Shown: piece after piece, positions 34,686-43,161 of the stretch
How the letters are laid out: each line of letters begins with the position of its first letter
How positions within the stretch are numbered: position 1 is the first letter of the stretch
Source of the DNA: Nitrospira sp. BO4
GTDB lineage: Bacteria > Nitrospirota > Nitrospiria > Nitrospirales > Nitrospiraceae
DNA length: 64,000 nt
NCBI GenBank assembly: GCA_030144965.1
Contig: JAMPUU010000007.1
Span: 186,001 to 250,000, forward strand
Direction: 5' to 3'
Translations under genes and position numbers: made by a program
The notes under the pieces: generated by a model
What the model was told of the DNA's origin: nothing
Databases searched by the model: none
Seen by the model: only the letters and a program-made list of their open reading frames with translations

Positions 34686-36233
34686 TCACATCCTCCGCGC
34701 CGTGACCCGGACTTCAACGATCGTCCCAACCAAGATTGTGCTGTCAATCTTGAGCAAACCACCAAATTGACGAACACGTTCCGCCATGCTGAGCAGACCA
34801 AGGCCGGCACTTCCCGCGCGATGGGCCTGTACTACGAACCCGACTCCATTATCGGTCAGTCGGAGAACCACCTCCATCCCCTGACAACACAGTTCCACCT
34901 TCAATGTCGTCGCCTTGGCATGCTTTAAGACATTCTGAATCGCTTCTTGAGCCACACGGTAGAGCCCGGCCGACACCATCGGCGCCAATCTGCTCCCCAA
35001 CGGCGCAAACTCTTTCGTTATTATAAGTCCCGAACGGCGACCCAAATTATCTAAATATCGAGACAGCGCCGCACTCACACCCACTTGATCCAAGACGAGT
35101 GGATGCAAACGAAATGATAAATCACGAGTCGACACCGCTAACGCGTCCAACTCTAGAACAATCTGCTCAATGGCTATAAATAGTTCTTCCTTCGTATGAG
35201 GCGCACACCGCAACAATGACCGAAGGGCAAAACCAATCCCTCCCAACTGACTGACCACGTGATCGTGCAGTTCACCCGCAACCCGGCTACGCTCATCTTC
35301 TTGTGCAGTCATGAGACGTTGCGCCAGGATGCGCAACTGATCTCGTTGCTCCATCATAAGACTTGCCTGCTGCAACACCGTCGTTTCATAAAGATTCAGC
35401 AACTCGTCCCCCGGGGGAAGTCCTGTATGGTAATCACTTTCGCTCTCGACATCAGACATTCCGCTACTAGACCACACCTCACAGCCAAGACGAATGGAAA
35501 GCGCAATGAGCCGCAGAAGTTCCATGGCTCTCTCAGAAATCGCCACCCTCGTAAAGAGCAACAGGACAAAACACTGTCCCTCTCCAAAGACGCCTCCACA
35601 CCCCACCGCCGCACGAATACCAAACGGCACCACAAATTCGTCCTGAGCCGGAATAAACGGACTCCCTACAGCCCCATTCACAGAAAAGACTTGAGTAGAG
35701 GATCCAAAGGATTCGATGTCGAGAGCCCCAACGGATTCTCCAGCCACCACAAACTGTAATTGCCGCAACACTTCGGCAAACATGGGGAAGCGACTCGCAA
35801 ACTCAGGAACATTCAACGGCACAACCCGATACCGAGATGACTGTTTCGGTGCATTCCAGCCTTCAACAACACCCGCACTCCCCTCGAGTACCAGAACAGG
35901 TGATGTCGGGAGAATCTCATCGCTTCCATATTTCGTACGCACCAACATCTGGTCCTCGATCGACAACGACGCAAACGGACGACTCATAAAACATCGTGCC
36001 AAGACAACTTCAGGGGTGTCCGTCAACTCATTCACAAATGATTGTTGTAACAACGTAGAGATCGCTTGAAGAAAGGCGGGCAGGGAATCAGAATCCGAAA
36101 TCAACTGACGAACACGAGCCAAACACCAGCAGGCCTTGGCCAACGCACACGATTCTAACGACAAACGAACAGAAGGCGCCGACCTCATCAGCGATCCAGA
36201 TGGCTCCTGTTGATTCGGCCGCCCATCGATCAC
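34686..36233 (-). CDS. Sensor histidine kinase (HisKA_3, NarX/DegS type)
   Basis: A 515-residue kinase, apparently soluble: no transmembrane segment is visible. The first ~260 residues resemble a GAF-like sensor; cysteines (for example CGGVFGEGQC) may have sensory roles, but this is a guess. The HisKA_3 dimerisation helix is RLMTAQEDERSRVAGELHD with phospho-His323, followed by an HATPase_c domain (VAQEAIQNVLKHAKAT as N box; LTDNGVGFV as G1). GTG 36233 has AAGGAG six bases upstream. It is translationally coupled to the response regulator. The pair may report redox or a small-molecule signal; its targets are unknown, although the divergent PRTRC genes share its promoter region. Confidence 0.9.
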   Translation of the reverse strand: MIDGRPNQQEPSGSLMRSAPSVRLSLESCALAKACWCLARVRQLISDSDSLPAFLQAISTLLQQSFVNELTDTPEVVLARCFMSRPFASLSIEDQMLVRTKYGSDEILPTSPVLVLEGSAGVVEGWNAPKQSSRYRVVPLNVPEFASRFPMFAEVLRQLQFVVAGESVGALDIESFGSSTQVFSVNGAVGSPFIPAQDEFVVPFGIRAAVGCGGVFGEGQCFVLLLFTRVAISERAMELLRLIALSIRLGCEVWSSSGMSDVESESDYHTGLPPGDELLNLYETTVLQQASLMMEQRDQLRILAQRLMTAQEDERSRVAGELHDHVVSQLGGIGFALRSLLRCAPHTKEELFIAIEQIVLELDALAVSTRDLSFRLHPLVLDQVGVSAALSRYLDNLGRRSGLIITKEFAPLGSRLAPMVSAGLYRVAQEAIQNVLKHAKATTLKVELCCQGMEVVLRLTDNGVGFVVQAHRAGSAGLGLLSMAERVRQFGGLLKIDSTILVGTIVEVRVTARRM

Positions 36234-36317
36234 ACTCCACTCCTTGCAACATGTTTTGCCTCGCGCATTCTGAGGGCTATTGGACAGGGATTATGACCGA
36301 GAGCATATTTCACTGTA

Positions 36318-36353
36318 TAGGGTGGATACACCCTACAAAGGGGTTACCGGTAA
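36318..36353. promoter_or_regulatory. Divergent promoter region with two palindromes
   Basis: In the 263-base gap between the kinase (minus) and the first PRTRC gene (plus) lie TAGGGTG gata CACCCTA (36318-36335) and a perfect palindrome TTACCGGTAA (36344-36353). Either could be the target of the neighbouring LuxR-type regulator, which would tie the cassette and the two-component pair together. This is inference. Confidence 0.4.
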
Positions 36354-36496
36354 TGATATTCCCATGTTCCTCATAATCCAACACCTAGCCATTTACACTA
36401 GCGCAGACCACAACCCCTAGTATTTTCGTCCCATGTGGCCTTACAAGCTTCCCCGACGCAACCTATTTCCTCACCTCAAACAAAAGGACATTCCCC

Positions 36497-37123
36497 ATGA
36501 GCACCAGCGCTTTAATAGAACCAGACACTGACCTCCGCGAAGTCACGCCCACATCAGAAACACCCATCTCGACGAGCTCAACTGACACCACCACTCCCGA
36601 CACACAAGCTCTCATTCCCACTTCTACCTGCCCTTCGCCAGATACGACAGAAGAAGGAGAAGAAGACCTCGATGAGAACCACAGCCTCTCGTTGGAACGC
36701 GATCATCCCTCATTCGAGAACGCCACAATCTCGCTCATTATTCAGTTGCTTCCCAACGATCACCATGCAGACGGACGACTCGCCCTCATTGCCGTCAAAA
36801 GTCACAACTTGCCACCTCTGACGATGATGCATCGTCTCGGACCACTCACGACCTTCCCCTCCCCGTGCCAGAACCTCCTCCACCAATGGTCCCAGGCACT
36901 TCCTCACGCGATTACCGACCGCCTCGCGCAACGCGCCAAAGCACGCGAGGACGCGCGCGTAAAAGACGCAGAACGAAAAGCCCAACGAACCGCCGCGAAA
37001 CGATCTGAAGTCAAAAGACCCGACAAGACAAAACCGTCAATGACTACCGCGTCGGCGTCATCCAGTCCTGTGACCTCGCCCCCCACTGCCCCAGCCGCCG
37101 CACCTCAGGCCCAATTGTTCTAG
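36497..37123 (+). CDS. PRTRC system protein E-like
   Basis: A 208-residue protein. Residues 1-75 are Thr/Ser/Glu-rich and probably disordered. A globular core (ATISLIIQLLPND ... GRLALIAVKSHNLPPLTM) and a charged helix (QRAKAREDARVKDAERKAQR) follow, then a Pro/Ala tail ending AQLF. Core plus helix fits PRTRC protein E (TIGR03741), which usually opens the cassette. Its role is unknown; the helix and tail suggest a scaffold or adaptor. AAAAGGAC precedes ATG 36497. It is 17 bases upstream of the Ub-like gene, and all six genes to 40606 run without gaps larger than 17 bases. Confidence 0.6.
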   Translation: MSTSALIEPDTDLREVTPTSETPISTSSTDTTTPDTQALIPTSTCPSPDTTEEGEEDLDENHSLSLERDHPSFENATISLIIQLLPNDHHADGRLALIAVKSHNLPPLTMMHRLGPLTTFPSPCQNLLHQWSQALPHAITDRLAQRAKAREDARVKDAERKAQRTAAKRSEVKRPDKTKPSMTTASASSSPVTSPPTAPAAAPQAQLF

Positions 37124-37140
37124 CACTTGAAAGGACCATC

Positions 37141-37569
37141 ATGATCAAAATCCAAATCGAAGGCCAAACCTTAGAGCTTCCTCCCAATATCGCCGTCAGT
37201 GACGACGCGATCCGACGCGCCATCGCGCCGGTCTTTCCCCAAGTCGCCAACGCGTCCTTCATCCGCACCTCAGGAACAGACGGAACGACCATTATCAAAG
37301 TCACGAAACAAGCCGGAACCAAAGGCTATGCTGCCATGCTCGCACACCTCACAAAGAGCCCCAACTATGTCAATCCGGTCTTTACTCTCTACCAGCGCCT
37401 CTTTCACAACACCACCACCGCCTCACCAGAAGAATTCTTCTCTCTCCAAAGACAGCTCGAACCAGCGATCCGGGAAGGAGAATCTGAAATCCGAGACACT
37501 AAACACATCCTGGACCGACTGGCCGAAACCCCTGGCCATGCCAGTACCCGCGCGCCTCTCGGCTTCTAA
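37141..37569 (+). CDS. PRTRC protein C-like (ubiquitin-like) with long C-terminal extension
   Basis: A 142-residue protein. Residues 1-62 fit PRTRC protein C (TIGR03738; Pfam Prok_Ub): IQIEGQTLELPPN, DDAIRRAIAPVFPQVANASF and IIKVTKQAGTKG. As I recall, normal PRTRC C proteins are ~70 residues and end at this GTKG-like tail, like ubiquitin's terminal glycines. Here another 80 residues follow Gly62 (YAAMLAHLTKSPNYVN ..., then a Glu/Arg-rich helix). If the GTKG is the active tail, the extension would need removal, for which the neighbouring JAB protease is a candidate. GAAAGGA precedes the ATG. The 3' end overlaps the next gene by 32 bases. Confidence 0.65.
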   Translation: MIKIQIEGQTLELPPNIAVSDDAIRRAIAPVFPQVANASFIRTSGTDGTTIIKVTKQAGTKGYAAMLAHLTKSPNYVNPVFTLYQRLFHNTTTASPEEFFSLQRQLEPAIREGESEIRDTKHILDRLAETPGHASTRAPLGF

Positions 37570-38368
37570 AATACAGCCCTACTCGCTGCACGACGCGATC
37601 CAGAAACTCAAGGCGCAAGAAGACCTCACTCTCTCAACGATGACTCGCGCCCTCGAAGAGTATCGTGAACAGGCCAAGATCCTAGACGTCCTGCACGAAC
37701 TCTTCCCGCGTCACGCCACCCGGACATTGCGCAAAGCCCTGCGCCAACCCCTCAAGAACGTACAGGAACAACTCTTCGGCGTGCTCCTCGACCTGGTCAG
37801 TACCCACTATTTCCCCGTCGACGGATGGGACCTCGACTTTGCCCTTGGTCAGTTCCCACTGATCCCCATCTCAGCCCAGAATTATGACGAAGAATCCGAT
37901 TTTGAAGGCACCCACTTAGCCACGAAAATCGCTGCCACCATTGCAGGCTGTTACGGACAGGCCCCGTCCTGGCAAGAGATCCAACAAGAACTTGGACCCA
38001 CCATCCTCCTGCCAACCTGTTTTACTAACGTCAACCATACGTGCCACATCGATCTCGAACAGCTCACCGCTCTCTGTCAACAACACCCGCATCCCGTATC
38101 AGGCTTCCCAACCCTCATACAAATCCTTCTGCACGAAACCGGGACCCTCTTCCTTGATCTGAGCTACTGCTACGATAATCCCGATCACGGCTACCATTGG
38201 GGCAAAGAAGATATCCTCGAACTCACCAGACAATGGGCCATCGCCAAAGACTTGATGGATCAATGGACCCAAACCGCCAAAACCTTAGACGCTCAACCCC
38301 AACATTGGCACACAATCTTCCGCTGCTGGCAAGACATGTGTACTCACCCGATAAGGACTGATTCATGA
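37538..38368 (+). CDS. PRTRC system protein F-like
   Basis: A 276-residue protein, mostly helical, with an N-terminal part LSTMTRALEEYREQAKILDVL and a middle with FPVDGWDLDFALGQFPLI. It sits where PRTRC protein F (TIGR03742) is usually found, between C and B. The resemblance is mainly positional, with weak sequence support (HETGTLFLDLSYCYDN..HGYHWGKEDILE). The start is ATG 37538; a longer frame from 37199 lies inside the upstream gene. Its stop overlaps the next start (ATGA). Function unknown. Confidence 0.5.
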   Translation: MPVPARLSASKIQPYSLHDAIQKLKAQEDLTLSTMTRALEEYREQAKILDVLHELFPRHATRTLRKALRQPLKNVQEQLFGVLLDLVSTHYFPVDGWDLDFALGQFPLIPISAQNYDEESDFEGTHLATKIAATIAGCYGQAPSWQEIQQELGPTILLPTCFTNVNHTCHIDLEQLTALCQQHPHPVSGFPTLIQILLHETGTLFLDLSYCYDNPDHGYHWGKEDILELTRQWAIAKDLMDQWTQTAKTLDAQPQHWHTIFRCWQDMCTHPIRTDS

Positions 38369-39072
38369 AATCTTCCGCAGTTACCACCCCGGACGGCATT
38401 CTCTACTTCATCGGCGGACAACTCCTGTTTGAACATCGCAACCCTCAGGGCGCCGTAGTCCGAAAATGTCTCTCGACCCATGCCGCACGCCAAGCCTTCA
38501 CCCAACAACAGACAGATTCCGGCTGGCTCGCACCCCATACCATCCGTTATGGCGAAAACAGTCGAGGCGTCTGGCTGATGCAACGATACGACCCCGCCGT
38601 TTACCGACTCACGTTCGAAGACCGCATTATCAATCCCCAGGACAACCAGCCCCTGCAAACCCTCCAGCTGGCCCTCCCCGGGATGCTCTTTCTCGGCACC
38701 CGCAAAGACTATTTCCTCTGGGCCTACCGGACCTGGAAAGACGATGAGACGGTGCTCTATCACGCCCCCGTCCCGAACATTGATCCCAATGGAAAGATCT
38801 GTTTCGGCACGAACCGATTGCCGATGGCCGGCGTCGACACAATCGGAAAAGTCTGGACTTTGTTTTGGACCAGCCCCTTCAATGAAGACCTCGCCTCGCA
38901 GAAATCGCGCCAATATCCAGACACGATCCTCAAACTCTTACCCACGCTCCACCGTCCCAACGACTCTGACCCTAACAGCTATCCGACCGTGGATCTAAAA
39001 CGAGCGCGATGGACCATCCCGGATATCCTCACACAACTGAACCCTAAACCATCAGACGAAAGACCCTCCTGA
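38365..39072 (+). CDS. PRTRC protein B (E2-like ubiquitin-conjugating fold)
   Basis: A 235-residue protein matching PRTRC protein B (TIGR03737), which I recall as Pfam Prok-E2_D, a bacterial branch of the E2/UBC fold. The key part is LPGMLFLGTRKDYFLWAYR, then ETVLYHAPVPNIDPNGKIC, with Cys146 in GKICFG in the place expected for the thioester-forming cysteine, and WTLFWTSPFNED. In this reading, Cys146 would take the Ub-like protein from the E1-like ThiF. Start overlaps the F gene stop; the stop overlaps the next start by one base. Confidence 0.82.
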   Translation: MKSSAVTTPDGILYFIGGQLLFEHRNPQGAVVRKCLSTHAARQAFTQQQTDSGWLAPHTIRYGENSRGVWLMQRYDPAVYRLTFEDRIINPQDNQPLQTLQLALPGMLFLGTRKDYFLWAYRTWKDDETVLYHAPVPNIDPNGKICFGTNRLPMAGVDTIGKVWTLFWTSPFNEDLASQKSRQYPDTILKLLPTLHRPNDSDPNSYPTVDLKRARWTIPDILTQLNPKPSDERPS

Positions 39073-39713
39073 TGACGACAAGCCCATTCGTGAAGCATCT
39101 CTTCGCCACGACTCCGCTCCCACCGCCGGCCAGCGCTCTCTATGAAATGATTCTAGCGGGCAATGGCCTCTTTCTCCGGGCCCATCGAGACCAACTGGAC
39201 GTCCTCTTCCCCATTCTTACTCGAGAATTGTGGGGACTCCCACACCTCGATACCCAGATCACGCCCCTGGTCCCCCGCATCCCCGCGGCCCTCATGACCG
39301 ACATGTTGAAAGAAGCCCACGAGGCCTGGACCACTCCGGATGAACCACTGGAAAGCCTCTTTCACTTCTCGTATGAGACACAATGGCGTCTCGACATCCC
39401 AGATCAAGTCCGCACCGCAGTATCAGTCCACCCGCGCGATCTCGACCACTGTCCCTCGTATCAATCATGCCTCGTGGAAATCCATTCTCATCACTGTATG
39501 GCTGCACGATTTTCCCAGATGGATAATGAGGACGAAACCGGGTTTCGCTTCTACGGCGTCTGCGGCAATTTCCATCGTCAGCCAGCGATCACATTCCGAG
39601 TGGGCCTCTATGGCCACTTCTACCCGATTCCTGCCTCGCTGATTGTCGAACTGCCGCCAGAACTCAAAGACACCTATCTTCCCAACATCCACACCCACGC
39701 GCAGGCCCTATGA
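39072..39713 (+). CDS. PRTRC protein A (JAB/JAMM metalloprotease)
   Basis: A 213-residue protein matching PRTRC protein A (TIGR03735). It has a complete JAMM zinc site, EIHSHHCMAARFSQMD: His138, His140, Ser148 and Asp151 in the exact H-x-H-x7-S-x2-D spacing. JAMM proteins in ubiquitin-like systems remove or process Ub-like tails. Around the site, DETGFRFYGVCGNF and ITFRVGLYGHFYPIP also fit the family. It is encoded between the E2-like and E1-like genes, with one- and four-base overlaps, so these three are translated together. Confidence 0.88.
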   Translation: MTTSPFVKHLFATTPLPPPASALYEMILAGNGLFLRAHRDQLDVLFPILTRELWGLPHLDTQITPLVPRIPAALMTDMLKEAHEAWTTPDEPLESLFHFSYETQWRLDIPDQVRTAVSVHPRDLDHCPSYQSCLVEIHSHHCMAARFSQMDNEDETGFRFYGVCGNFHRQPAITFRVGLYGHFYPIPASLIVELPPELKDTYLPNIHTHAQAL

Positions 39714-40606
39714 AACCACGACACCAACACCCAATCCCAGAAGCACCAACCCTCGACTTCTCACATCTCCGGGCCGTCCACGTTCTCCCCAAGCATTGCC
39801 CTGAACTACACCTCATCCAAGTCGGCTGTGGCGGTATTGGCGCACAACTCGCAGCAAGCACAGCCCGCATCGCACGAGAATGTCAACGCCTGTATCAACA
39901 TGTCAGGATCAGTTTCTACGATGGAGATACCGTCGAAGAGAAAAACCTGATTCGCCAGCAGTTCTGTGAAGCGGAAGTCGGACGGAACAAAGCCGAGGCC
40001 CTCGCCTACCGCTTGAATCTCGCCTGGGGATTAGCGATCGAAGCCTATCCCCACAACTTCACCAGACTCCAGCATGGATTCGGAAACACACCTGACACTC
40101 TCACCATCCTGCTTGGCGGTGTCGATAACGCCGCGGCACGCAAGAGCCTGCACTACGTCATCGCCAACCAAGAGCCCGAACACACAGGACAGGTCTGGTG
40201 GATTGATGCAGGAAATCTTTCCCATCATGGTCAGATATTGATCGGCAACACCGGACGGCTCGATGTGCTCTCACGCGGATTCACCATTCCAAATATCTGT
40301 ACCGCGTTGCCTTCACCAGCACTCCTCCATCCGGAACTCTTAAAAGCCCTCCCGGAGGAGAAACCAACACGCCGCCAATCCTGTGCCGACCTCGCTCTTC
40401 GAGATCCGCAGTCTCTAACTATCAATGCAGTGATCGCTGCTCACATGTCCGACTACCTCTTAAGATTGGTCCTGACAAAAGACCTCCGCCGCTTCGCAAC
40501 CTATATCGACATGGAGAGTGGATCTGTCCGCTCCCTCGCCATCACACGCACGCAACTGGAACAGAGCCTAGGCCAACCACTCTCCACGCTTCCGACAGCC
40601 GCCTAA
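39710..40606 (+). CDS. PRTRC ThiF-family E1-like adenylating enzyme
   Basis: A 298-residue E1-like protein (TIGR03736). The nucleotide loop is VGCGGIG (38-44), followed by FYDGDTVEEKNLIRQQF (acidic and Arg positions), GRNKAEAL, GGVDNAAAR (Asp139) and a C-terminal QSCADLALRDPQS with Cys225 as the possible thioester cysteine. ThiF/E1 enzymes adenylate the C-terminal glycine of Ub-like proteins. It completes an E1-E2-JAB-Ub set in one operon. It lacks the large extra domains of eukaryotic E1. Overlap ATGA with protein A. Confidence 0.9.
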   Translation: MKPRHQHPIPEAPTLDFSHLRAVHVLPKHCPELHLIQVGCGGIGAQLAASTARIARECQRLYQHVRISFYDGDTVEEKNLIRQQFCEAEVGRNKAEALAYRLNLAWGLAIEAYPHNFTRLQHGFGNTPDTLTILLGGVDNAAARKSLHYVIANQEPEHTGQVWWIDAGNLSHHGQILIGNTGRLDVLSRGFTIPNICTALPSPALLHPELLKALPEEKPTRRQSCADLALRDPQSLTINAVIAAHMSDYLLRLVLTKDLRRFATYIDMESGSVRSLAITRTQLEQSLGQPLSTLPTAA

Positions 40607-40660
40607 CCGTCTGCTCACTCGACTCAATCCGCGCCTTCGCTCATCAAGGATTACCCAACG

Positions 40661-41551
40661 ATGGATGCCACGCCAACCTCGCTCCATACATTTCTCGCTA
40701 CACATCACCGGCTTCCCAATCTCGAAGACGACCCAGCTCCTTTCTCATACCGCGGATGGCTACTCCCTTATGTAGTCCTCGCACATGACGTAATCCCAGA
40801 AACCGGTAATCGCTGGGACTATCATCTCAAATTCTGTGAGGCCGAAACTCTCCCGTCAGACCCCATCCCGCGTCTTACCTTTGAAGGAGCCGCCCATTCA
40901 GCGACAATAAATATCATCACTAAGTGGATCGGAATTGCGGAAAGACATGGACGGAGCTGGGATGGCTTCGGTGACTTTGTTGATTGGTTAGCGTTCGGAC
41001 TCGGCGTTTCCAAAGAACCGTCACGACTCTCTCCAGATATCCAAACCCAGCTTTACCGTGAAGTTGGCGTCCACCATCTTCTGCAGCATCCCTATGATTA
41101 TCTCGGAGAAATTCTCGCAACCCGTAAAGCCAAAAACTGGAATCCACACGCTTTCTTCCCGACGCCACCCCATGTCGTAGAGATGATGGTCCGTATGACT
41201 ATGGACACATCCAATCAAGTAGAACTTGAGCAACTTCGCACCAGATCGTGCTGTGATCCGTGCTGTGGAACCGGACGTATGCTGCTCCATGCCTCCAACT
41301 ATTCTCTTCGTCTTTATGGCATAGACGTCGATTCCCTCGTCTGTAAAATCGCCTCCATTAACGGCGCACTGTACGCTCCCTGGCTCTCATTTCCACTCCC
41401 CGACCGTTTGTTCACCAAACAAAAGACACCCTTGCCAGACAAAGAAACACTGACACCAACAAACCACTTTGCGATTCATCAACATCAGACCTATCAAGCC
41501 ATGACCCAAACACAATTCATCTTCGAGCCAGACGAACCAGTTCCAGCCTAA
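40661..41551 (+). CDS. Methyltransferase-like protein without NPPY motif
   Basis: A 296-residue protein. The C-terminal half carries FFPTPPHVVEMMVRM, DPCCGTGRMLLHAS (SAM motif I) and LYGIDVDSLVCKIASINGALY (motif II), as in type-I HsdM-like N6-adenine methyltransferases. The catalytic NPPY-type motif expected ~40-60 residues later is not visible: the region reads APWLSFPLPDRLF and then ends. So it may bind SAM or DNA without methylating, or it may be a truncated form. It is 54 bases after the PRTRC E1 gene, with its own ribosome site, and may belong to the same functional set. Confidence 0.6.
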   Translation: MDATPTSLHTFLATHHRLPNLEDDPAPFSYRGWLLPYVVLAHDVIPETGNRWDYHLKFCEAETLPSDPIPRLTFEGAAHSATINIITKWIGIAERHGRSWDGFGDFVDWLAFGLGVSKEPSRLSPDIQTQLYREVGVHHLLQHPYDYLGEILATRKAKNWNPHAFFPTPPHVVEMMVRMTMDTSNQVELEQLRTRSCCDPCCGTGRMLLHASNYSLRLYGIDVDSLVCKIASINGALYAPWLSFPLPDRLFTKQKTPLPDKETLTPTNHFAIHQHQTYQAMTQTQFIFEPDEPVPA

Positions 41552-41572
41552 CTACAGAACAAGGACCAAACC

Positions 41573-42160
41573 ATGTCAGCATTCATGCCCGACCCCTCGC
41601 TGCTACTGCCTGACAAGCCCAGTACCCTAGCCGCCCTCACTCATCCAACCTGGCTCGATCTCCCTTACCCGGGCAGCTGGCACGTCAAAAGCCTCTGGCT
41701 CTGTCAAACACTCAACACCTATGAAGCGACAATCGGCTTTCCTTACAACTCGATCTTTCAACGATGGATCGAACAACGGGAACACCTGCCCCCCCTGGAC
41801 ATCAATGGCAACCCACTCTCACTGTTAATCTATAACGCTCAACGATACCGAGAAAGTGATCGATTACAGGAAGCCGGCTGGCAGCCAGGAACTCAGAGAC
41901 TGCTGGAACAGGCCTACGCGCAATCTCTCGGAATCGAAATGCTCTACGACACCCCACTCGGCAGCTCCTCCCCGGGACATCTCATCGTCAAACGCATCAA
42001 TGGCACATTCTACGCATGCCATCCACGTAGCCGACGCCGCGTGATTGAAATTAACGGACGACCCTGCCGCCTCCTTACTGCACCACCCAACACCCCTCAG
42101 GAGCACCCATCATCATGCCCAACTGCGGACGCTGCCATACCTGCGGACAGCCTGTTTTAA
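41573..42160 (+). CDS. Hypothetical protein
   Basis: A 195-residue protein with no family I recognise. It is predicted globular and soluble, with many aromatic and proline residues in the first half and a beta-like GHLIVKRINGTFYAC stretch in the second. AAGGA precedes ATG 41573. The last 46 bases overlap the next gene, which starts in another frame. Confidence 0.55.
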   Translation: MSAFMPDPSLLLPDKPSTLAALTHPTWLDLPYPGSWHVKSLWLCQTLNTYEATIGFPYNSIFQRWIEQREHLPPLDINGNPLSLLIYNAQRYRESDRLQEAGWQPGTQRLLEQAYAQSLGIEMLYDTPLGSSSPGHLIVKRINGTFYACHPRSRRRVIEINGRPCRLLTAPPNTPQEHPSSCPTADAAIPADSLF

Positions 42161-42750
42161 TCGTACTCGACGGGGTGGAGTGGTGTCCCCACACCTGCCT
42201 CATTTACCAATGGCCACTGAGCCACGGCTGGCCGAACCCCGCCCCCTCAGCAGACGAAGCCCTGAGCTGTGAACAAGTAGCGCAACGACTGACACCGAGC
42301 ACCGCTCACTCCAAAGAAGAAGAACCGCTCCCTATCACCACCTCACTGGATCCTACCCCTTCCAATATCTGGGCTGATGCGCCAATCATTTCGACCTATA
42401 CACGTCGGCAAGCAATCGAAGATGGATGTCTCGTTGAAATTCCGTCGGGAACCTGCCGAGAATTCGGCATCAAATTCTCCCTCGCCCTGACACGCGCCGT
42501 ATGGGAAGAATATGTTGTAGTGCCCCCAGCCGTAAAAGGATTCCAGGATGAAGCTGGCCGGCTTGCCGACATCCTCACCATGTTCTATCTCGCCGCGCGA
42601 CGATGCTCAGATCACATGCTGACCTTTCAAGTCATCGTCAAACAGGATGCAGAAGAAGACCTGCCCCCACCAATTACCTTGAAAGCTGGCATCAATGGAG
42701 GAGATGACGGCAGAGGCGCAATCACCATTATGCTTCTGAACGAAAGTTAA
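42115..42750 (+). CDS. Zinc-ribbon plus DUF6573-like protein
   Basis: A 211-residue protein. The N-terminal ~30 residues are Cys-rich (CGRCHTCGQPVLIV and CPHTC), a likely zinc ribbon. A linker of ~60 residues leads to a C-terminal domain starting ISTYTRRQAIEDGCLVEI and REFGIKFSLALTRAVWEEYV, which matches DUF6573, a plasmid family near replication or antirestriction genes. The fusion of a zinc ribbon to DUF6573 is uncommon to my knowledge. AGGAG precedes ATG 42115. Confidence 0.65.
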   Translation: MPNCGRCHTCGQPVLIVLDGVEWCPHTCLIYQWPLSHGWPNPAPSADEALSCEQVAQRLTPSTAHSKEEEPLPITTSLDPTPSNIWADAPIISTYTRRQAIEDGCLVEIPSGTCREFGIKFSLALTRAVWEEYVVVPPAVKGFQDEAGRLADILTMFYLAARRCSDHMLTFQVIVKQDAEEDLPPPITLKAGINGGDDGRGAITIMLLNES

Positions 42751-42781
42751 GGACGCAAGACCACACCCACGCTTTCCCTTC

Positions 42782-43129
42782 TCAACAAAGCACAACCATT
42801 GGTCCCCCTTTATTAAATGGCACCACGTCTTCAACTATTACCACCACCCATTCCCCAAAGACTAAGTCGTACTTGCAGACTTCGGTTGTGCAGTCACCGT
42901 CCTTAATGATCAGGCCGATATCGACCATCGACACAAATCCACGCTTCACACCGCACCGATGCTCACCGACAACACGATCGAGATAGATCGGCAGACCGGA
43001 GCACCCAACTAGAGTGAAGTCGTGGCACCCGGAAAACAGGGCCAAGTATTCTTCAATGCCATCAATCGCTGCAATCAGACGAATTTCACCCTCGCCAAAT
43101 TCCCAGATCGATAGAAATCCACAACCCCC
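42782..43129 (-). pseudogene. Possible degraded minus-strand gene
   Basis: In a 411-base gap a minus-strand frame is open from 43129 to the stop at 42782. Its translation looks protein-like (EIRLIAAIDGIEEYLALF; GFVSMVDIGLIIKDGDC; FGEWVVVIVEDVVPFNKG), with natural codon use, but there is no ATG; the first usable start is TTG 43045, without a ribosome site. It could be a gene that has lost its 5' end or one with an unusual start. No family is recognised. It is the only minus-strand candidate between 36.5 and 48 kb. Confidence 0.35.
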
Positions 43130-43161
43130 TCAACTCACTCACCAGAACCAGGATTGACGTA

